NCBI GenBank assembly: GCA_022779285.1
Contig: JALFST010000033.1
Location: 1 to 36,248 of the forward strand
Reading direction: 5' to 3'
Origin: Peptoniphilaceae bacterium
Lineage (GTDB): Bacteria > Bacillota > Clostridia > Tissierellales > Peptoniphilaceae
Length of the DNA stretch: 36,248 nucleotides
The stretch's first letter is position 1, and every line of letters starts with the position of its first letter. The notes under the pieces were generated by a model, which was given only the letters and a program-made list of their open reading frames with translations, did no database searches and was not told the origin of the DNA. Positions 15,964 through 24,483 of the stretch are shown in pieces. A program made the translations under genes and the position numbers.

Positions 15964-17325
15964 TTACTTGGTAACCGCTTCACGAATCTGATCGTTGACT
16001 TCGTTGATCGATTTTACATATTCGTCCTCTGTGAGCGTTCCGGCTACCAGAGAGTTTACGGGGTCGAAGAAGATGGTACGCGCGTTCTTTCCTTCAAGAT
16101 CAAATACCGGGAATCCGCCAAGCGTTGCTTTTGCACCATTTTCATAAACACCGTTCATGGCCTTCGCTTCATCGGTCATGAAATTGGTAACTGTGCTGGT
16201 CGGCTGATAAGCTCCGTTTTTCGCAAAGAGCTCAACGGCTTTATCGCTGTAAAGGAAGGCGACAAATTGTTTTGCGGCATCCTTGTTCTTGGCGCCTGCC
16301 GGAATCCAGCTCTGCTCAAGCCATGTAAAGCTGTAGCGGTCTCCGCCATCCTTCACTGCGGGAATCGGCATCATGCCCCACTTGAATCCGTCTGCACGAG
16401 GAGCATCCTTCATTTCTCCGGCTACCCAGGAGCCGTTGGGCATGAAGAGGGCTTTATTGTCCAGAATAAGCTGCTGATTTTTTGTGAAATCCTGATCATT
16501 GGCCTGTGCCGGGGTCGTCGGATCCGTATAGGTTGCAAGCTTTGCGATGATATCGAATGCCTTCTTCGCCTCTTCGGTCTCCCAAATTCCCTTCTCGAAG
16601 GAAGTCGCCTTGTTGTAGAACTCGGGACCGCCTACAGTGTCAAGCAGTGCGTAGAAGAATGCATCGAAATATCCTGTTGTCGGATAGGTGAAAAGGGAGA
16701 TGCCTTCGGCTTTCGCTTTATCGCCCAATGCCCACATTTCATCCCATGTCTTCGGAACCTCCCAGCCCTTCTGCTCGAAAAGTCCAGCGTTGTAATAAAG
16801 TCCGCAGGGAGAATAGAACATCGGTGCAAGGTAGAGCTTACCATCGCCATAGGGCTTCGTTGCTGTGGAATCCGTGATTCCTCCGATCAGCTTATCCTTG
16901 ACCTTTCCCGTTTCTCCGGGAATCGTCATATCCAATACATCGGTGATTTCTTCAATGTTCTTATCTTTAATAAAGGTTTCGGTGAGCGCCGCATCACGGC
17001 CTGTTGCAAGGTGAATCACATCCGGATAATCTCCCGCCTTCATCTGCGGTCCGATGACATCCTCAAGCTTCTTGTCCATGACAAGCTCCACCTTGTTACC
17101 GGTGGCTTCTTCATATGCCTTGACAACCGCCTTCCAGCCCTCTTGTCCGTAGGCGGTTTCAATCGCTGCAACCTTGATCGTGGTGCCGCCGCTTTTTGCT
17201 GTCGAGGATTGCTCAACGGATGCTTTGGGAGCTTCGGAAGACTTTGCCGGCGCTTTTGAACTGCCGCAAGCGCCCAATGTCAGCGCGCACGCCAACAGCA
17301 GACCTACAATTTTTTTTGTTTTCAT
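15964..17325 (-). CDS. Sugar ABC transporter substrate-binding lipoprotein
   Basis: Extracytoplasmic solute-binding protein of family 1 (MalE-like), 453 residues, tethered to the membrane. The signal peptide ends in the lipobox TLGAC with Cys about position 20, followed by a Ser/Ala/Lys-rich linker to about residue 47. The mature part has the usual two-lobe pattern, with DYPDVIHLATGRDAAL, FYSPCGLYYNAGLFEQKGWEVPKTWDEM, and FMPNGSWVAGEM. I chose the ATG at 17325 because GGAGG lies five bases upstream; an in-frame ATG at 17337 would put that site inside the gene. It is the first gene of the GH112 operon, and its ligand is inferred to be galacto- or lacto-N-biose. Confidence 0.93.
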   Translation of the reverse strand: MKTKKIVGLLLACALTLGACGSSKAPAKSSEAPKASVEQSSTAKSGGTTIKVAAIETAYGQEGWKAVVKAYEEATGNKVELVMDKKLEDVIGPQMKAGDYPDVIHLATGRDAALTETFIKDKNIEEITDVLDMTIPGETGKVKDKLIGGITDSTATKPYGDGKLYLAPMFYSPCGLYYNAGLFEQKGWEVPKTWDEMWALGDKAKAEGISLFTYPTTGYFDAFFYALLDTVGGPEFYNKATSFEKGIWETEEAKKAFDIIAKLATYTDPTTPAQANDQDFTKNQQLILDNKALFMPNGSWVAGEMKDAPRADGFKWGMMPIPAVKDGGDRYSFTWLEQSWIPAGAKNKDAAKQFVAFLYSDKAVELFAKNGAYQPTSTVTNFMTDEAKAMNGVYENGAKATLGGFPVFDLEGKNARTIFFDPVNSLVAGTLTEDEYVKSINEVNDQIREAVTK

Positions 17326-17403
17326 TTTATCCTCCATTTTAATAGAAGCGAAAGCATTTCTTGCATGAGAACCGCATCACGGCATGGTGAACGAAGCCCT
17401 ATG

Positions 17404-17417
17404 TAAAAACGCTTTCC
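17404..17417. promoter_or_regulatory. Candidate CcpA cre / LacI-type operator
   Basis: TAAAAACGCTTTCC agrees with the cre consensus TGNAARCGNWWWCA at all but two positions, centred on the CG. It lies 78 bases upstream of the binding protein start, downstream of A+T-rich promoter-like sequence on the - strand (a TACTAT lies just upstream at about 17426-17431). Catabolite repression or local LacI-type control of the operon is the likely meaning. Confidence 0.4.
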
Positions 17418-17541
17418 CAATGATAGTATGGTCCGTTCAATCCGGATTCCATCAATAGTATTTTATCATATTTGAACTAAATTTTTTATAAAATTTTAAC
17501 TTATTTTTCACATTTTCCATTTCCTTTTTCTCACATTCCTC

Positions 17542-17574
17542 AAAAAAAATCTCCGAGACTCTCTCGGAGATTTT
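17542..17574 (-). terminator. Rho-independent terminator of the 24.4-17.6 kb gene run
   Basis: Thirteen-base arms (17546-17558 and 17562-17574) around a CTC loop, followed on the - strand by eight T. It ends the transcript of the PEPCK/HprK-like gene and insulates it from the GH112 operon promoter region (17326-17541). Confidence 0.93.
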
Positions 17575-17588
17575 CAGAATCGGTTCCG

Positions 17589-19343
17589 TCAGCCTTCGAC
17601 CTGAATCAAGCGAAACAGTTCTTTTGCGGCTTCTTCAGGCCCTGAGCTCTCATGTCCCGCGATTCCCAGCTGAGTGCGCAATACGCCGACGCGGACACCG
17701 GAGGTAAAGAGCACATCAAAATATTTATCAATCAAAGGCTTCATTTTTTCTTGCTTCTGTACAGGTCCAAAGGGATTGGCAAAATAAGAAGTCGTCAATC
17801 CCACCTCAGAAGTTGTCCCCTTGGTCATGCGCTTGCCTTCCAGAAAGGTGGGAATAGCTTCCTCTTTGCTTTGAAAAAGCTGTACCGAAGGATGCCGATC
17901 ATCAACCGCCTCATAATTGTTCGCATAGAGGAAAAGATCGACGGAATGGCCTCGAGAAATTTCCTCATAGGACGAAACCGGTACAATGAGGCGCGCATTG
18001 ACCTTATCCGGATTCATGAAAATCGAACGGTCCAGTTCTTTAAAAGCATAACCGGAATCCAGATCATCCAGTCTCACAAATGCGCCAATTTCCGTACCGT
18101 AGGCTTGAATCGAGCCGTTGTCTTGCAATACGAATGTGCCCATATCGTCAAAGACGATGGTCATATCCGAAATATAGTCCGCCGCCAATTTTCGGAAGGC
18201 TTCAATGCTTTCCGATTTTCCGGCTCCGGAATCCCCCATAATGCATACATTGGCGCTCTTTCCGCTCTTGAGCGTCACAGTGACAAAGGCCCCGTGAATC
18301 GGCAGATTCCCTCGATAGATTTGGCGTACATTGTGAAGCGTCAATACCATCTTCTTCATATAGCCGAAATAGTCATACTCCTCATGCTTGGAAACAAATC
18401 CCACCATGATATCATTTGTCCGGTCGTAGTGGAAAATATCCTCGCCTTCCTCGCGATGATTCTCTCCACCCATAATATAGACAAGATCCGGCTTGCGGCC
18501 GGCAATTTCTCTTTCATTGGCAATTTCAAAGAGATTGGCCAATGCGATGCCATGCGTGAGGAAATCACGATGTACATAAACATAAGCCAGGAGATTCCCC
18601 ACCCAAATCGGCATACAGAAGAAATGATCCGGATTGATGCCGATTCGTTCCAGCGGATTGGCATCCACCTCGCGAAACACACCGCTACGCGTTGTCTTGC
18701 GCGGATAAGTGATAAAAGGCGTTTCCAATATGAGAGTCTTGATAAAAGGAATACCGCTCAGCTTTGTGTATTCGTGCGGAATCGGCCAAACAACAGGGCC
18801 GCAGATCATACCAACATTAGTTCCGGCATGCACCTGACGATACACAAAGGGATCTGTCAAAGAAATATTGCGCGTAACCTGTCGGTAAAATGCCAGACAA
18901 AGCTCATCAAAACGGCTCTTTGCCGTCAAAAAATAGCTTGAGGCCAGGCCATTGCCTGCACGATCCTCAAAAAGCACGCAATAGCGCTCAAGTCTTCTCC
19001 AATATGTGTAAAAGTCCTCGGCTGCCGAACGCAATGCCACACGATTTTCATAGACATCCGCATACTCCGGCAAGGACTCGCTGATCTCTCTCAGATCCAT
19101 GGAACAAAGCAGCCTGACAAATCGACGGATCGCCGCAATCCGCTGATCCAACTCCTCCTGCGGGAAAAACCGATCCAGGATCTCTGCCGCATGCGAATGC
19201 GGTGCGGCCTCGATTTTTTTCAAATAGCGCTCCAGCAGCGAGCGAAATGCCTCGCTTTCCAGCAATTGGTCATAATTTGTATAATATCGCATCGAAAAAT
19301 TGAAAATCGCCTTACCGCGACTCAATGACCATTCCGTGTTCAT
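17589..19343 (-). CDS. PEPCK/HprK-like P-loop protein, unknown function
   Basis: A 584-residue protein without a known role that I can name. Residues 1-170 look helical and unlike any family I recognise. Residues about 350-580 resemble the C-terminal nucleotide-binding part of ATP-type phosphoenolpyruvate carboxykinase: P-loop GDSGAGKSE (370-378), which is closer to HPr kinase than to the GLSGTGKT of true PEPCK, a VFDDMGTF block with Asp399 and Asp400 as possible metal ligands, and a late segment (503-526: KRMTKGTTSEVG then YFANPFGP) that echoes the TSKVAGTE and FGAPF blocks of PEPCK. AAAGGAG precedes the ATG. It lies 57 bases after the DUF2207 gene and ends at a strong terminator. It could phosphorylate a protein or small molecule; carboxykinase activity seems unlikely. 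Confidence 0.75.
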   Translation of the reverse strand: MNTEWSLSRGKAIFNFSMRYYTNYDQLLESEAFRSLLERYLKKIEAAPHSHAAEILDRFFPQEELDQRIAAIRRFVRLLCSMDLREISESLPEYADVYENRVALRSAAEDFYTYWRRLERYCVLFEDRAGNGLASSYFLTAKSRFDELCLAFYRQVTRNISLTDPFVYRQVHAGTNVGMICGPVVWPIPHEYTKLSGIPFIKTLILETPFITYPRKTTRSGVFREVDANPLERIGINPDHFFCMPIWVGNLLAYVYVHRDFLTHGIALANLFEIANEREIAGRKPDLVYIMGGENHREEGEDIFHYDRTNDIMVGFVSKHEEYDYFGYMKKMVLTLHNVRQIYRGNLPIHGAFVTVTLKSGKSANVCIMGDSGAGKSESIEAFRKLAADYISDMTIVFDDMGTFVLQDNGSIQAYGTEIGAFVRLDDLDSGYAFKELDRSIFMNPDKVNARLIVPVSSYEEISRGHSVDLFLYANNYEAVDDRHPSVQLFQSKEEAIPTFLEGKRMTKGTTSEVGLTTSYFANPFGPVQKQEKMKPLIDKYFDVLFTSGVRVGVLRTQLGIAGHESSGPEEAAKELFRLIQVEG

Positions 19344-19400
19344 AGATTCTCCTTTCTTCGAGTGGATTTTCTACATTGCCGAAGGCTTCTACGGGGAACT

Positions 19401-21101
19401 CTATCGCGATCCGCCGCCGCCTCCGCCAAAGCTTCCTCCGCCACCTCCGCTGAAGGAAATACCGCCTCCGCCGCCGGAGGAGTGCGCTGCCACAGATGAA
19501 TGATAGGCATCCATAATGCTTGAGGAAACCGCGTAAGCAAAGTAAAGATTGTTCGACGAGAGAGAACTCATCTGCTCATATTCCGGATTCACGATCTTGA
19601 ATTGCTCATAAACCTTCTCCGCAATTCCGAAATATGCCGCCCAGATCAGCCATGAATCCCAAATCATGACATCCTGCTGCTCTCGCTCCGCAAGTAAGGA
19701 ATAATCGCTGAGGTATTGCTTGAAGCCCTGCATATTATTCGCTAATTCCACGCCTGCCGCAGAGGCTTCCTTTTTGATAATGGGGAATCCGAAGGACTTA
19801 CCTCTTTTGGATTCGATATAACCCTTCTTTTCCATCTCAGCCTCTGAAAAGCTGGAAATTGATTCTTCGAATGCTTGAAAATCGGAATAATGCTTTCTGA
19901 TGTACCGATTGAATTCCTTCTCTTCCAGCATTGGATCTCCGCTGCCTGCCGCCTCACAAATGATCGTCCAAAGCTTCTTTTCAATTGCGGAATCTCCATC
20001 TCTCGGCTCCTTTGAAGGAATCCAGTAATTGGAGATATCCTTTTTGAAGATCAAACCTTTTTCCTCCATGCGCTGCTCAATACGCCCTTCACGGAGCCAT
20101 TTCAGAAAAAACGCCGCGATCACATTTTCCGTGGATGCTCCCAGGATGACTGCCGTATCTGCAAAAGGACCCGCATAGGGCGGTTCATGAAAATAATAAT
20201 CCTTTGCCACGGTAGGACGTACGCGGAGCCGTTTCTTGCGCTTACTCATGGAAATGAAAAATCTAACGCCGAATGCTATCGCTATCAAATAGGGCACAAT
20301 ATCGGAAAACGAGCGGACGGCTGAAAAAATTCCATTGTCTTCACCGGAGTCATAGGCATCGGGATCCCCCATTGTGGATCCCTCTCGTGCAAGGCTCAAA
20401 AGCCCGTCCGAGGTATACTCGAGATTGCTCGTTGTCTGAAATGTATTTTCCGGGAAGATTGCCAAAAGCACCATGTATTCCCCGGAAGAAAAATTCTCTC
20501 CCGAATCCATTGTGATCTCCTGCGTGCCGAGATTTGTCTTGCCTTCCCAGCCGAATCCCCACATCCGTGTTTTCGGATATTCATAAGAAAATCCGATATC
20601 GTTGGAAACGGCAATGTGCACACGGCTGATCGGCTCCATATCCTTGGCTATGAATTGCCAATAAACCGCCTGCGCCTTATCCTCCAGAAGCTTGACAACA
20701 TTGCTCACGCGATAGGTGATGGTGAAATCCTTCCGTCCGTAGCTCCCGATGCCGAAACAGAGCTCCACTCCGTTGGAAACGGGATGAATTCCGTATTTTC
20801 CCGCCTTTTCTTCCAATGAAGCGTTGATATCCCATTCTCCGATGTCTGTAAGAGGCCTGCCCTCTTCTGAGACGGAAACATCCGAGATCTCGCTGTCTCC
20901 TAAATGAGTAAGGGAAAGGAAGTGCTCCGTACCGTGGTCAACATGGAAAACCCTGTGATCCGTTACCGTCATGGAACCGTCTTCATGCAAAACTGCCCGA
21001 ATATCGATGGAATCAATATTGTTCGCATATGCCGCCCGGGGCAGAAAAAACAGAAGGACGGCCGCAAACAGTGCTACAAGCCATCCTTTCGCTTTTACCA
21101 T
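19401..21101 (-). CDS. DUF2207-domain membrane protein
   Basis: A 566-residue protein of the DUF2207 (YciQ-like) family, function unknown. A signal peptide (about 1-26, ending AAYA) is followed by an extracytoplasmic beta-rich DUF2207 domain (about 28-235, VLHEDGSMTVTDHRVF at its start), one or two membrane helices near 268-285, a basic stretch, and a cytoplasmic-looking region to about 530. The C-terminus is a glycine-rich tail with runs of four to six Gly, normal for this family. The start codon overlaps the lemA stop (ATGGTAA), so the two are translationally coupled; the same pairing of DUF2207 with LemA is common in bacteria. Membrane or envelope function is inferred. Confidence 0.87.
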   Translation of the reverse strand: MVKAKGWLVALFAAVLLFFLPRAAYANNIDSIDIRAVLHEDGSMTVTDHRVFHVDHGTEHFLSLTHLGDSEISDVSVSEEGRPLTDIGEWDINASLEEKAGKYGIHPVSNGVELCFGIGSYGRKDFTITYRVSNVVKLLEDKAQAVYWQFIAKDMEPISRVHIAVSNDIGFSYEYPKTRMWGFGWEGKTNLGTQEITMDSGENFSSGEYMVLLAIFPENTFQTTSNLEYTSDGLLSLAREGSTMGDPDAYDSGEDNGIFSAVRSFSDIVPYLIAIAFGVRFFISMSKRKKRLRVRPTVAKDYYFHEPPYAGPFADTAVILGASTENVIAAFFLKWLREGRIEQRMEEKGLIFKKDISNYWIPSKEPRDGDSAIEKKLWTIICEAAGSGDPMLEEKEFNRYIRKHYSDFQAFEESISSFSEAEMEKKGYIESKRGKSFGFPIIKKEASAAGVELANNMQGFKQYLSDYSLLAEREQQDVMIWDSWLIWAAYFGIAEKVYEQFKIVNPEYEQMSSLSSNNLYFAYAVSSSIMDAYHSSVAAHSSGGGGGISFSGGGGGSFGGGGGGSR

Positions 21102-21649
21102 TGCGGCATCTCCGCTTTTTCGGTGCTGTTTTGGAAATATTCCATTGTCCGGAATCCGAACATACCTGCAACAATATTTGTCGGGAACTGTTGTAATGTA
21201 CGATTGAGCTTGGTCACCGTATCGTTGTACAGCATTCGGGAATGACGCACATTATCTTCATAACGATTGATGCTGTCCATGGTTGTCTGATAGACGGACG
21301 AGGCCTTGAGATCCGGATAGTTTTCCGCTACGGCATAAATCTGTGTCAAGGCACGCTGGAAAAGTTTCTCGTCCTGAGCGACATCTCTGACTGTAGAGCC
21401 GGAGCTGACACGGGTACGGCTTTCCGTAATCGACTTCAGGGTATCCGCTTCATGCGCCTGGTAGCTCTTTGTAGCGTCGATCAGGCTCTTGAGCGCATCC
21501 CAGCGGGATTCAATCTGCGCTGCAATCTGTCCCATGGAGTTGTGTACCATTTCACGCAAGGCGACGAGACGATTGTATATACCGATGACCCAAAGTACGA
21601 TCAATACGATGATGGCCAGCGGAATGAGCCAATATAGCATTTTATTCAT
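21095..21649 (-). CDS. lemA: LemA family membrane protein
   Basis: A 184-residue LemA-family protein, role unknown. One N-terminal membrane helix (about 4-24, LIPLAIIVLIVLWVIGIY) is followed by long helices with the family blocks YNRLVALREMVHNSMGQIAAQIESRWD and, near the end, YNDTVTKLNRTLQQFPTNIVAGMFGF. I chose the ATG at 21649, since AGGAGG lies nine bases upstream; the reading frame stays open further upstream into purA without a better site. It begins 19 bases after the purA stop and overlaps the DUF2207 start, so it is likely transcribed with both. Confidence 0.93.
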   Translation of the reverse strand: MNKMLYWLIPLAIIVLIVLWVIGIYNRLVALREMVHNSMGQIAAQIESRWDALKSLIDATKSYQAHEADTLKSITESRTRVSSGSTVRDVAQDEKLFQRALTQIYAVAENYPDLKASSVYQTTMDSINRYEDNVRHSRMLYNDTVTKLNRTLQQFPTNIVAGMFGFRTMEYFQNSTEKAEMPQW

Positions 21650-21668
21650 AACGTGATTCCTCCTGTTT

Positions 21669-22943
21669 TCAGTTGCGTTCAATATAGTCTTCACGCTCCG
21701 CACCCACAGAAATAAAGCGGATGGGGCAGTTCATGGCCTTCTCAATATAGCTGACATAATCCTGTGCATTCTTCGGCAGATCCTCGAATTTACGGCATTT
21801 TGAAATGTCCTCGGAAAAACCGGGAAGATATTCGTACACAGGCTTACACATTTCCAATTCATGCTCCGGCCCGAAACGGTCGATACGTTCTCCGTTGAGC
21901 TCATATCCTACACAGACAGGAATTTTCCGAAGTCCGGAAAGAACGTCCAGCTTGGTAAGCGCCAGCTCTGTCGCTCCCTGCATGCGCACGCCATAACGAG
22001 AAGCGATCACATCAAATCCGCCGACTCTGCGCGGACGACCTGTAGCGGCGCCATATTCTTTGCCTGCCTCGCGAAGCTCTTTTCCCTCGTCACCGAAAAA
22101 CTCACAAACAAAGGGGCCTTCTCCCACGCAGCTGGAATACGCCTTGGTGATTCCGATCACGCGGTCCAGACGACGGTTCGGCACACCGGCACCCAGCGTA
22201 GCATATGCTGCAAGCGTGGATGAGGAGGAAGTATAGGGATAGATTCCGTAATCGATGTCTCGAAGGGCGCCCAGCTGCGCCTCAAACAATATGTTTTTTC
22301 CCTCTTCCGCCGCATGCTCCAAATATTCACTGCTGTCACGCACAAAGTCACGCAACTGCATGCCGTATTCATCGATCCATGCCCACATCTCATCCGCAGA
22401 AACGGCTTCATGGCGATATCCGCCTTCCACGATCAGATTCTTCCACTCCACGATATCCTTGAGGCGCTCCTTCATTTGATTGGGATCAAAAAGATCTCCC
22501 ATGCGAAGTGTCTTTTTCATGTATTTGTCACCATATACGGGAGCAATCCCCCGGCGCGTGGATCCGTATTTTTTATCTGCCAGACGATCCTCCTCCAGAT
22601 TGTCCAGGAGACGATGGTAAGGCATGCAGATCGTTGCACGATCGCTGATCAAAAGATTCATCGGCGTGATCGTGATTCCCTGCTTGCGCAAGGAGGCAAT
22701 CTCCTTGACCAGGTGTTCCACATCAATCACCATACCGGGCCCCAGGACATTCATGGTCCCGTCGCGGAGAATTCCGGAAGGCAAAAGATTCAGAATAAAA
22801 CGTCCTCTTTCGTTCACGACGGTATGACCCGCGTTATTTCCTCCCTGATAACGAACAACAACCTCATAACGGGCGCTCAGCAGATCGACCATACGTCCCT
22901 TGCCTTCATCGCCCCAGTTTATTCCGACTACTCCTGAAAGCAT
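21669..22943 (-). CDS. purA: Adenylosuccinate synthetase
   Basis: Cytosolic enzyme joining IMP and aspartate with GTP to form adenylosuccinate, the first step from IMP to AMP. The 424 residues start with the GTP-binding GINWGDEGKGRMVDLLSARY, then YQGGNNAGHTVV (about 33-44) with the catalytic His, and later GRPRRVGGFD of the substrate loop. The usual GDEGKGK has Arg in the last position, a modest change. AAGGAGG precedes the ATG. It lies 18 bases downstream of purB, so the two enzymes flanking adenylosuccinate are made from one message. Confidence 0.97.
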   Translation of the reverse strand: MLSGVVGINWGDEGKGRMVDLLSARYEVVVRYQGGNNAGHTVVNERGRFILNLLPSGILRDGTMNVLGPGMVIDVEHLVKEIASLRKQGITITPMNLLISDRATICMPYHRLLDNLEEDRLADKKYGSTRRGIAPVYGDKYMKKTLRMGDLFDPNQMKERLKDIVEWKNLIVEGGYRHEAVSADEMWAWIDEYGMQLRDFVRDSSEYLEHAAEEGKNILFEAQLGALRDIDYGIYPYTSSSSTLAAYATLGAGVPNRRLDRVIGITKAYSSCVGEGPFVCEFFGDEGKELREAGKEYGAATGRPRRVGGFDVIASRYGVRMQGATELALTKLDVLSGLRKIPVCVGYELNGERIDRFGPEHELEMCKPVYEYLPGFSEDISKCRKFEDLPKNAQDYVSYIEKAMNCPIRFISVGAEREDYIERN

Positions 22944-22961
22944 TCTTGCCTCCTTATTCGT

Positions 22962-24392
22962 TTAGACCTCTATTTCCGCATGCTCCGAACAAATATCCGT
23001 ATACTCTGCAAGCAACGGACGAACTCTGTTTTGAAGAAAATCCTCCGTTTGCTGCGGTGCAAGACCGACAAATTTGCCCGTATTGAGTATATCAGCAAAG
23101 TCTTCTCGTGTCATCTCAAAACGGGGATCCGCCGCCAGGATTTCCAGCAACGGATTGTCCTCTCCTCTCTGCTTGACACGATAGGCTGCCTCCTGAGAAG
23201 CCATGCGAATGACCTCATGCAGCTCCTGCCTGTTGCCCCCGCGTTCCACAGCATGCATCAGAATATTTTCGGACGCAATGAAAGGAAGCTCCTCCTGCAG
23301 CATACGCTCTGCACGCTTCGGATAGACGACCAGCCCCGAAACCACATTTTCAGCAAGGCGCAGGATTCCGTCCGTCCCGAGAAAGGCTTCCGCCAGGACA
23401 ATCCGCCTGTTCGCGGAATCATCCAACGTTCTCTCCAGCCATTGATTGACAGACGTATCCGGCGTGTTTTCCGCCGTATGAATGACCAATCTCGATAGGG
23501 AAACCATGCGTTCGCAGCGCATCGGATTGCGTTTATAGGGCATTGCGGACGAGCCCACCTGCTTTTGTTCAAAGGGCTCATCCACCACCTTATCATGCGA
23601 CATCAGGCGAATATCCGTCGCCATCTTGGATATGCTCTGTGCGATTCCTGAAAGCACGGAAAGCGCGAAATAATCCACCTTTCTCGGATAGGTCTGCCCG
23701 GAAATCGGAAGCACCTCCGTGAATCCGAATTCATGAGCGATGCGTTTTTCCAACGCACGTACCTTTTCCGCATCGCCTTCAAAGAGAGATAAAAAGCTGG
23801 CGGCTGTTCCCGTCGCTCCCTTACAGCCGAAAAAAGGAATCCGGGCGATACGATATTCCAGCTGATCCAGATCCTCGATCAGATCCTGAAGCCACGTGCA
23901 CGCTCGTTTTCCCAGCGTCGTCGGCTGTGCCGCCTGATAATGCGTATAGGCGAGAATCGCCTGATCCTTTTGCTTCTCCGCAAAGGCCGCCAGTGCGCGA
24001 ATCACCGCGACCAGCCGGATCCGTATCAGCTCCAGGCCCTCTCTGAGGGTCATCAGATCCGTATTGTCGCCCACATAGCTGCTCGTGGCTCCCAGATGAA
24101 TAATGGGCGCAGCCTTCGGACATTGGTCGGCATAGGCATGAATGTGCGCCATAACATCATGACGAAGCTCCTTTTCATAGCGAGCGACCGCATCATAATC
24201 AATTGGATCTCTGTGCCGACGCATCTCTTCAATTTGCTCCTCGGAAATCGGCAAGCCCAAGGCTCGTTCGCTTTCAGCTAAGGCGATCCACAATTTTCTC
24301 CAGGTTATGAATTTATGATCGGGCGAATAGATCCTTTGCATCTCTTCGGATGCATAGCGTCCCCATAATGGATTTTGATAATGCTCTGCCAT
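22962..24392 (-). CDS. purB: Adenylosuccinate lyase
   Basis: Splits adenylosuccinate to AMP plus fumarate, and SAICAR to AICAR plus fumarate. The 476-residue protein belongs to the longer subgroup of the fumarase/aspartase superfamily that begins YQNPLWGRYASEEM. Signature blocks are THYQAAQPTTLGKR and the mobile catalytic loop GSSAMPYKRNPMRCE. I chose the ATG at 24392, which has AAGGAGG just upstream; the frame is open further upstream but that stretch includes the terminator hairpin of the preceding gene. It heads the purB-purA-lemA-DUF2207 gene run. I see no convincing promoter in the short gap before it. Confidence 0.97.
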   Translation of the reverse strand: MAEHYQNPLWGRYASEEMQRIYSPDHKFITWRKLWIALAESERALGLPISEEQIEEMRRHRDPIDYDAVARYEKELRHDVMAHIHAYADQCPKAAPIIHLGATSSYVGDNTDLMTLREGLELIRIRLVAVIRALAAFAEKQKDQAILAYTHYQAAQPTTLGKRACTWLQDLIEDLDQLEYRIARIPFFGCKGATGTAASFLSLFEGDAEKVRALEKRIAHEFGFTEVLPISGQTYPRKVDYFALSVLSGIAQSISKMATDIRLMSHDKVVDEPFEQKQVGSSAMPYKRNPMRCERMVSLSRLVIHTAENTPDTSVNQWLERTLDDSANRRIVLAEAFLGTDGILRLAENVVSGLVVYPKRAERMLQEELPFIASENILMHAVERGGNRQELHEVIRMASQEAAYRVKQRGEDNPLLEILAADPRFEMTREDFADILNTGKFVGLAPQQTEDFLQNRVRPLLAEYTDICSEHAEIEV

Positions 24393-24420
24393 ATGTCCTC
24401 CTTTTGACCCCTGAAAATAA

Positions 24421-24457
24421 CAAAATAAAGCCGGGATTATGATATCACAATCCCGGC
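24421..24457 (-). terminator. Terminator of the YtrA-type ABC operon
   Basis: Nine-base arms GCCGGGATT and complement (24430-24438 and 24449-24457) with a ten-base loop, followed on the - strand by TTATTTTG. It lies between the ABC permease gene and purB. Confidence 0.8.
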
Positions 24458-24483
24458 CCTCTTCGCGCATCCTTCCTCCGTTC

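Noticed and set aside
15961-17259. A 432-codon open frame on the + strand opposite the sugar-binding lipoprotein gene
   Set aside because: The opposite strand encodes a clear lipoprotein with lipobox and ribosome binding site; the + product is Cys- and Arg-rich without motifs.
17652-18941. A 429-codon open frame opposite the PEPCK/HprK-like gene
   Set aside because: The - strand has the P-loop and a good ribosome binding site; the + frame has neither.
19401-19500. Glycine-codon repeat at the end of the DUF2207 gene as a possible microsatellite
   Set aside because: A Gly-rich tail is usual for DUF2207 proteins, so this is ordinary low-complexity coding sequence.
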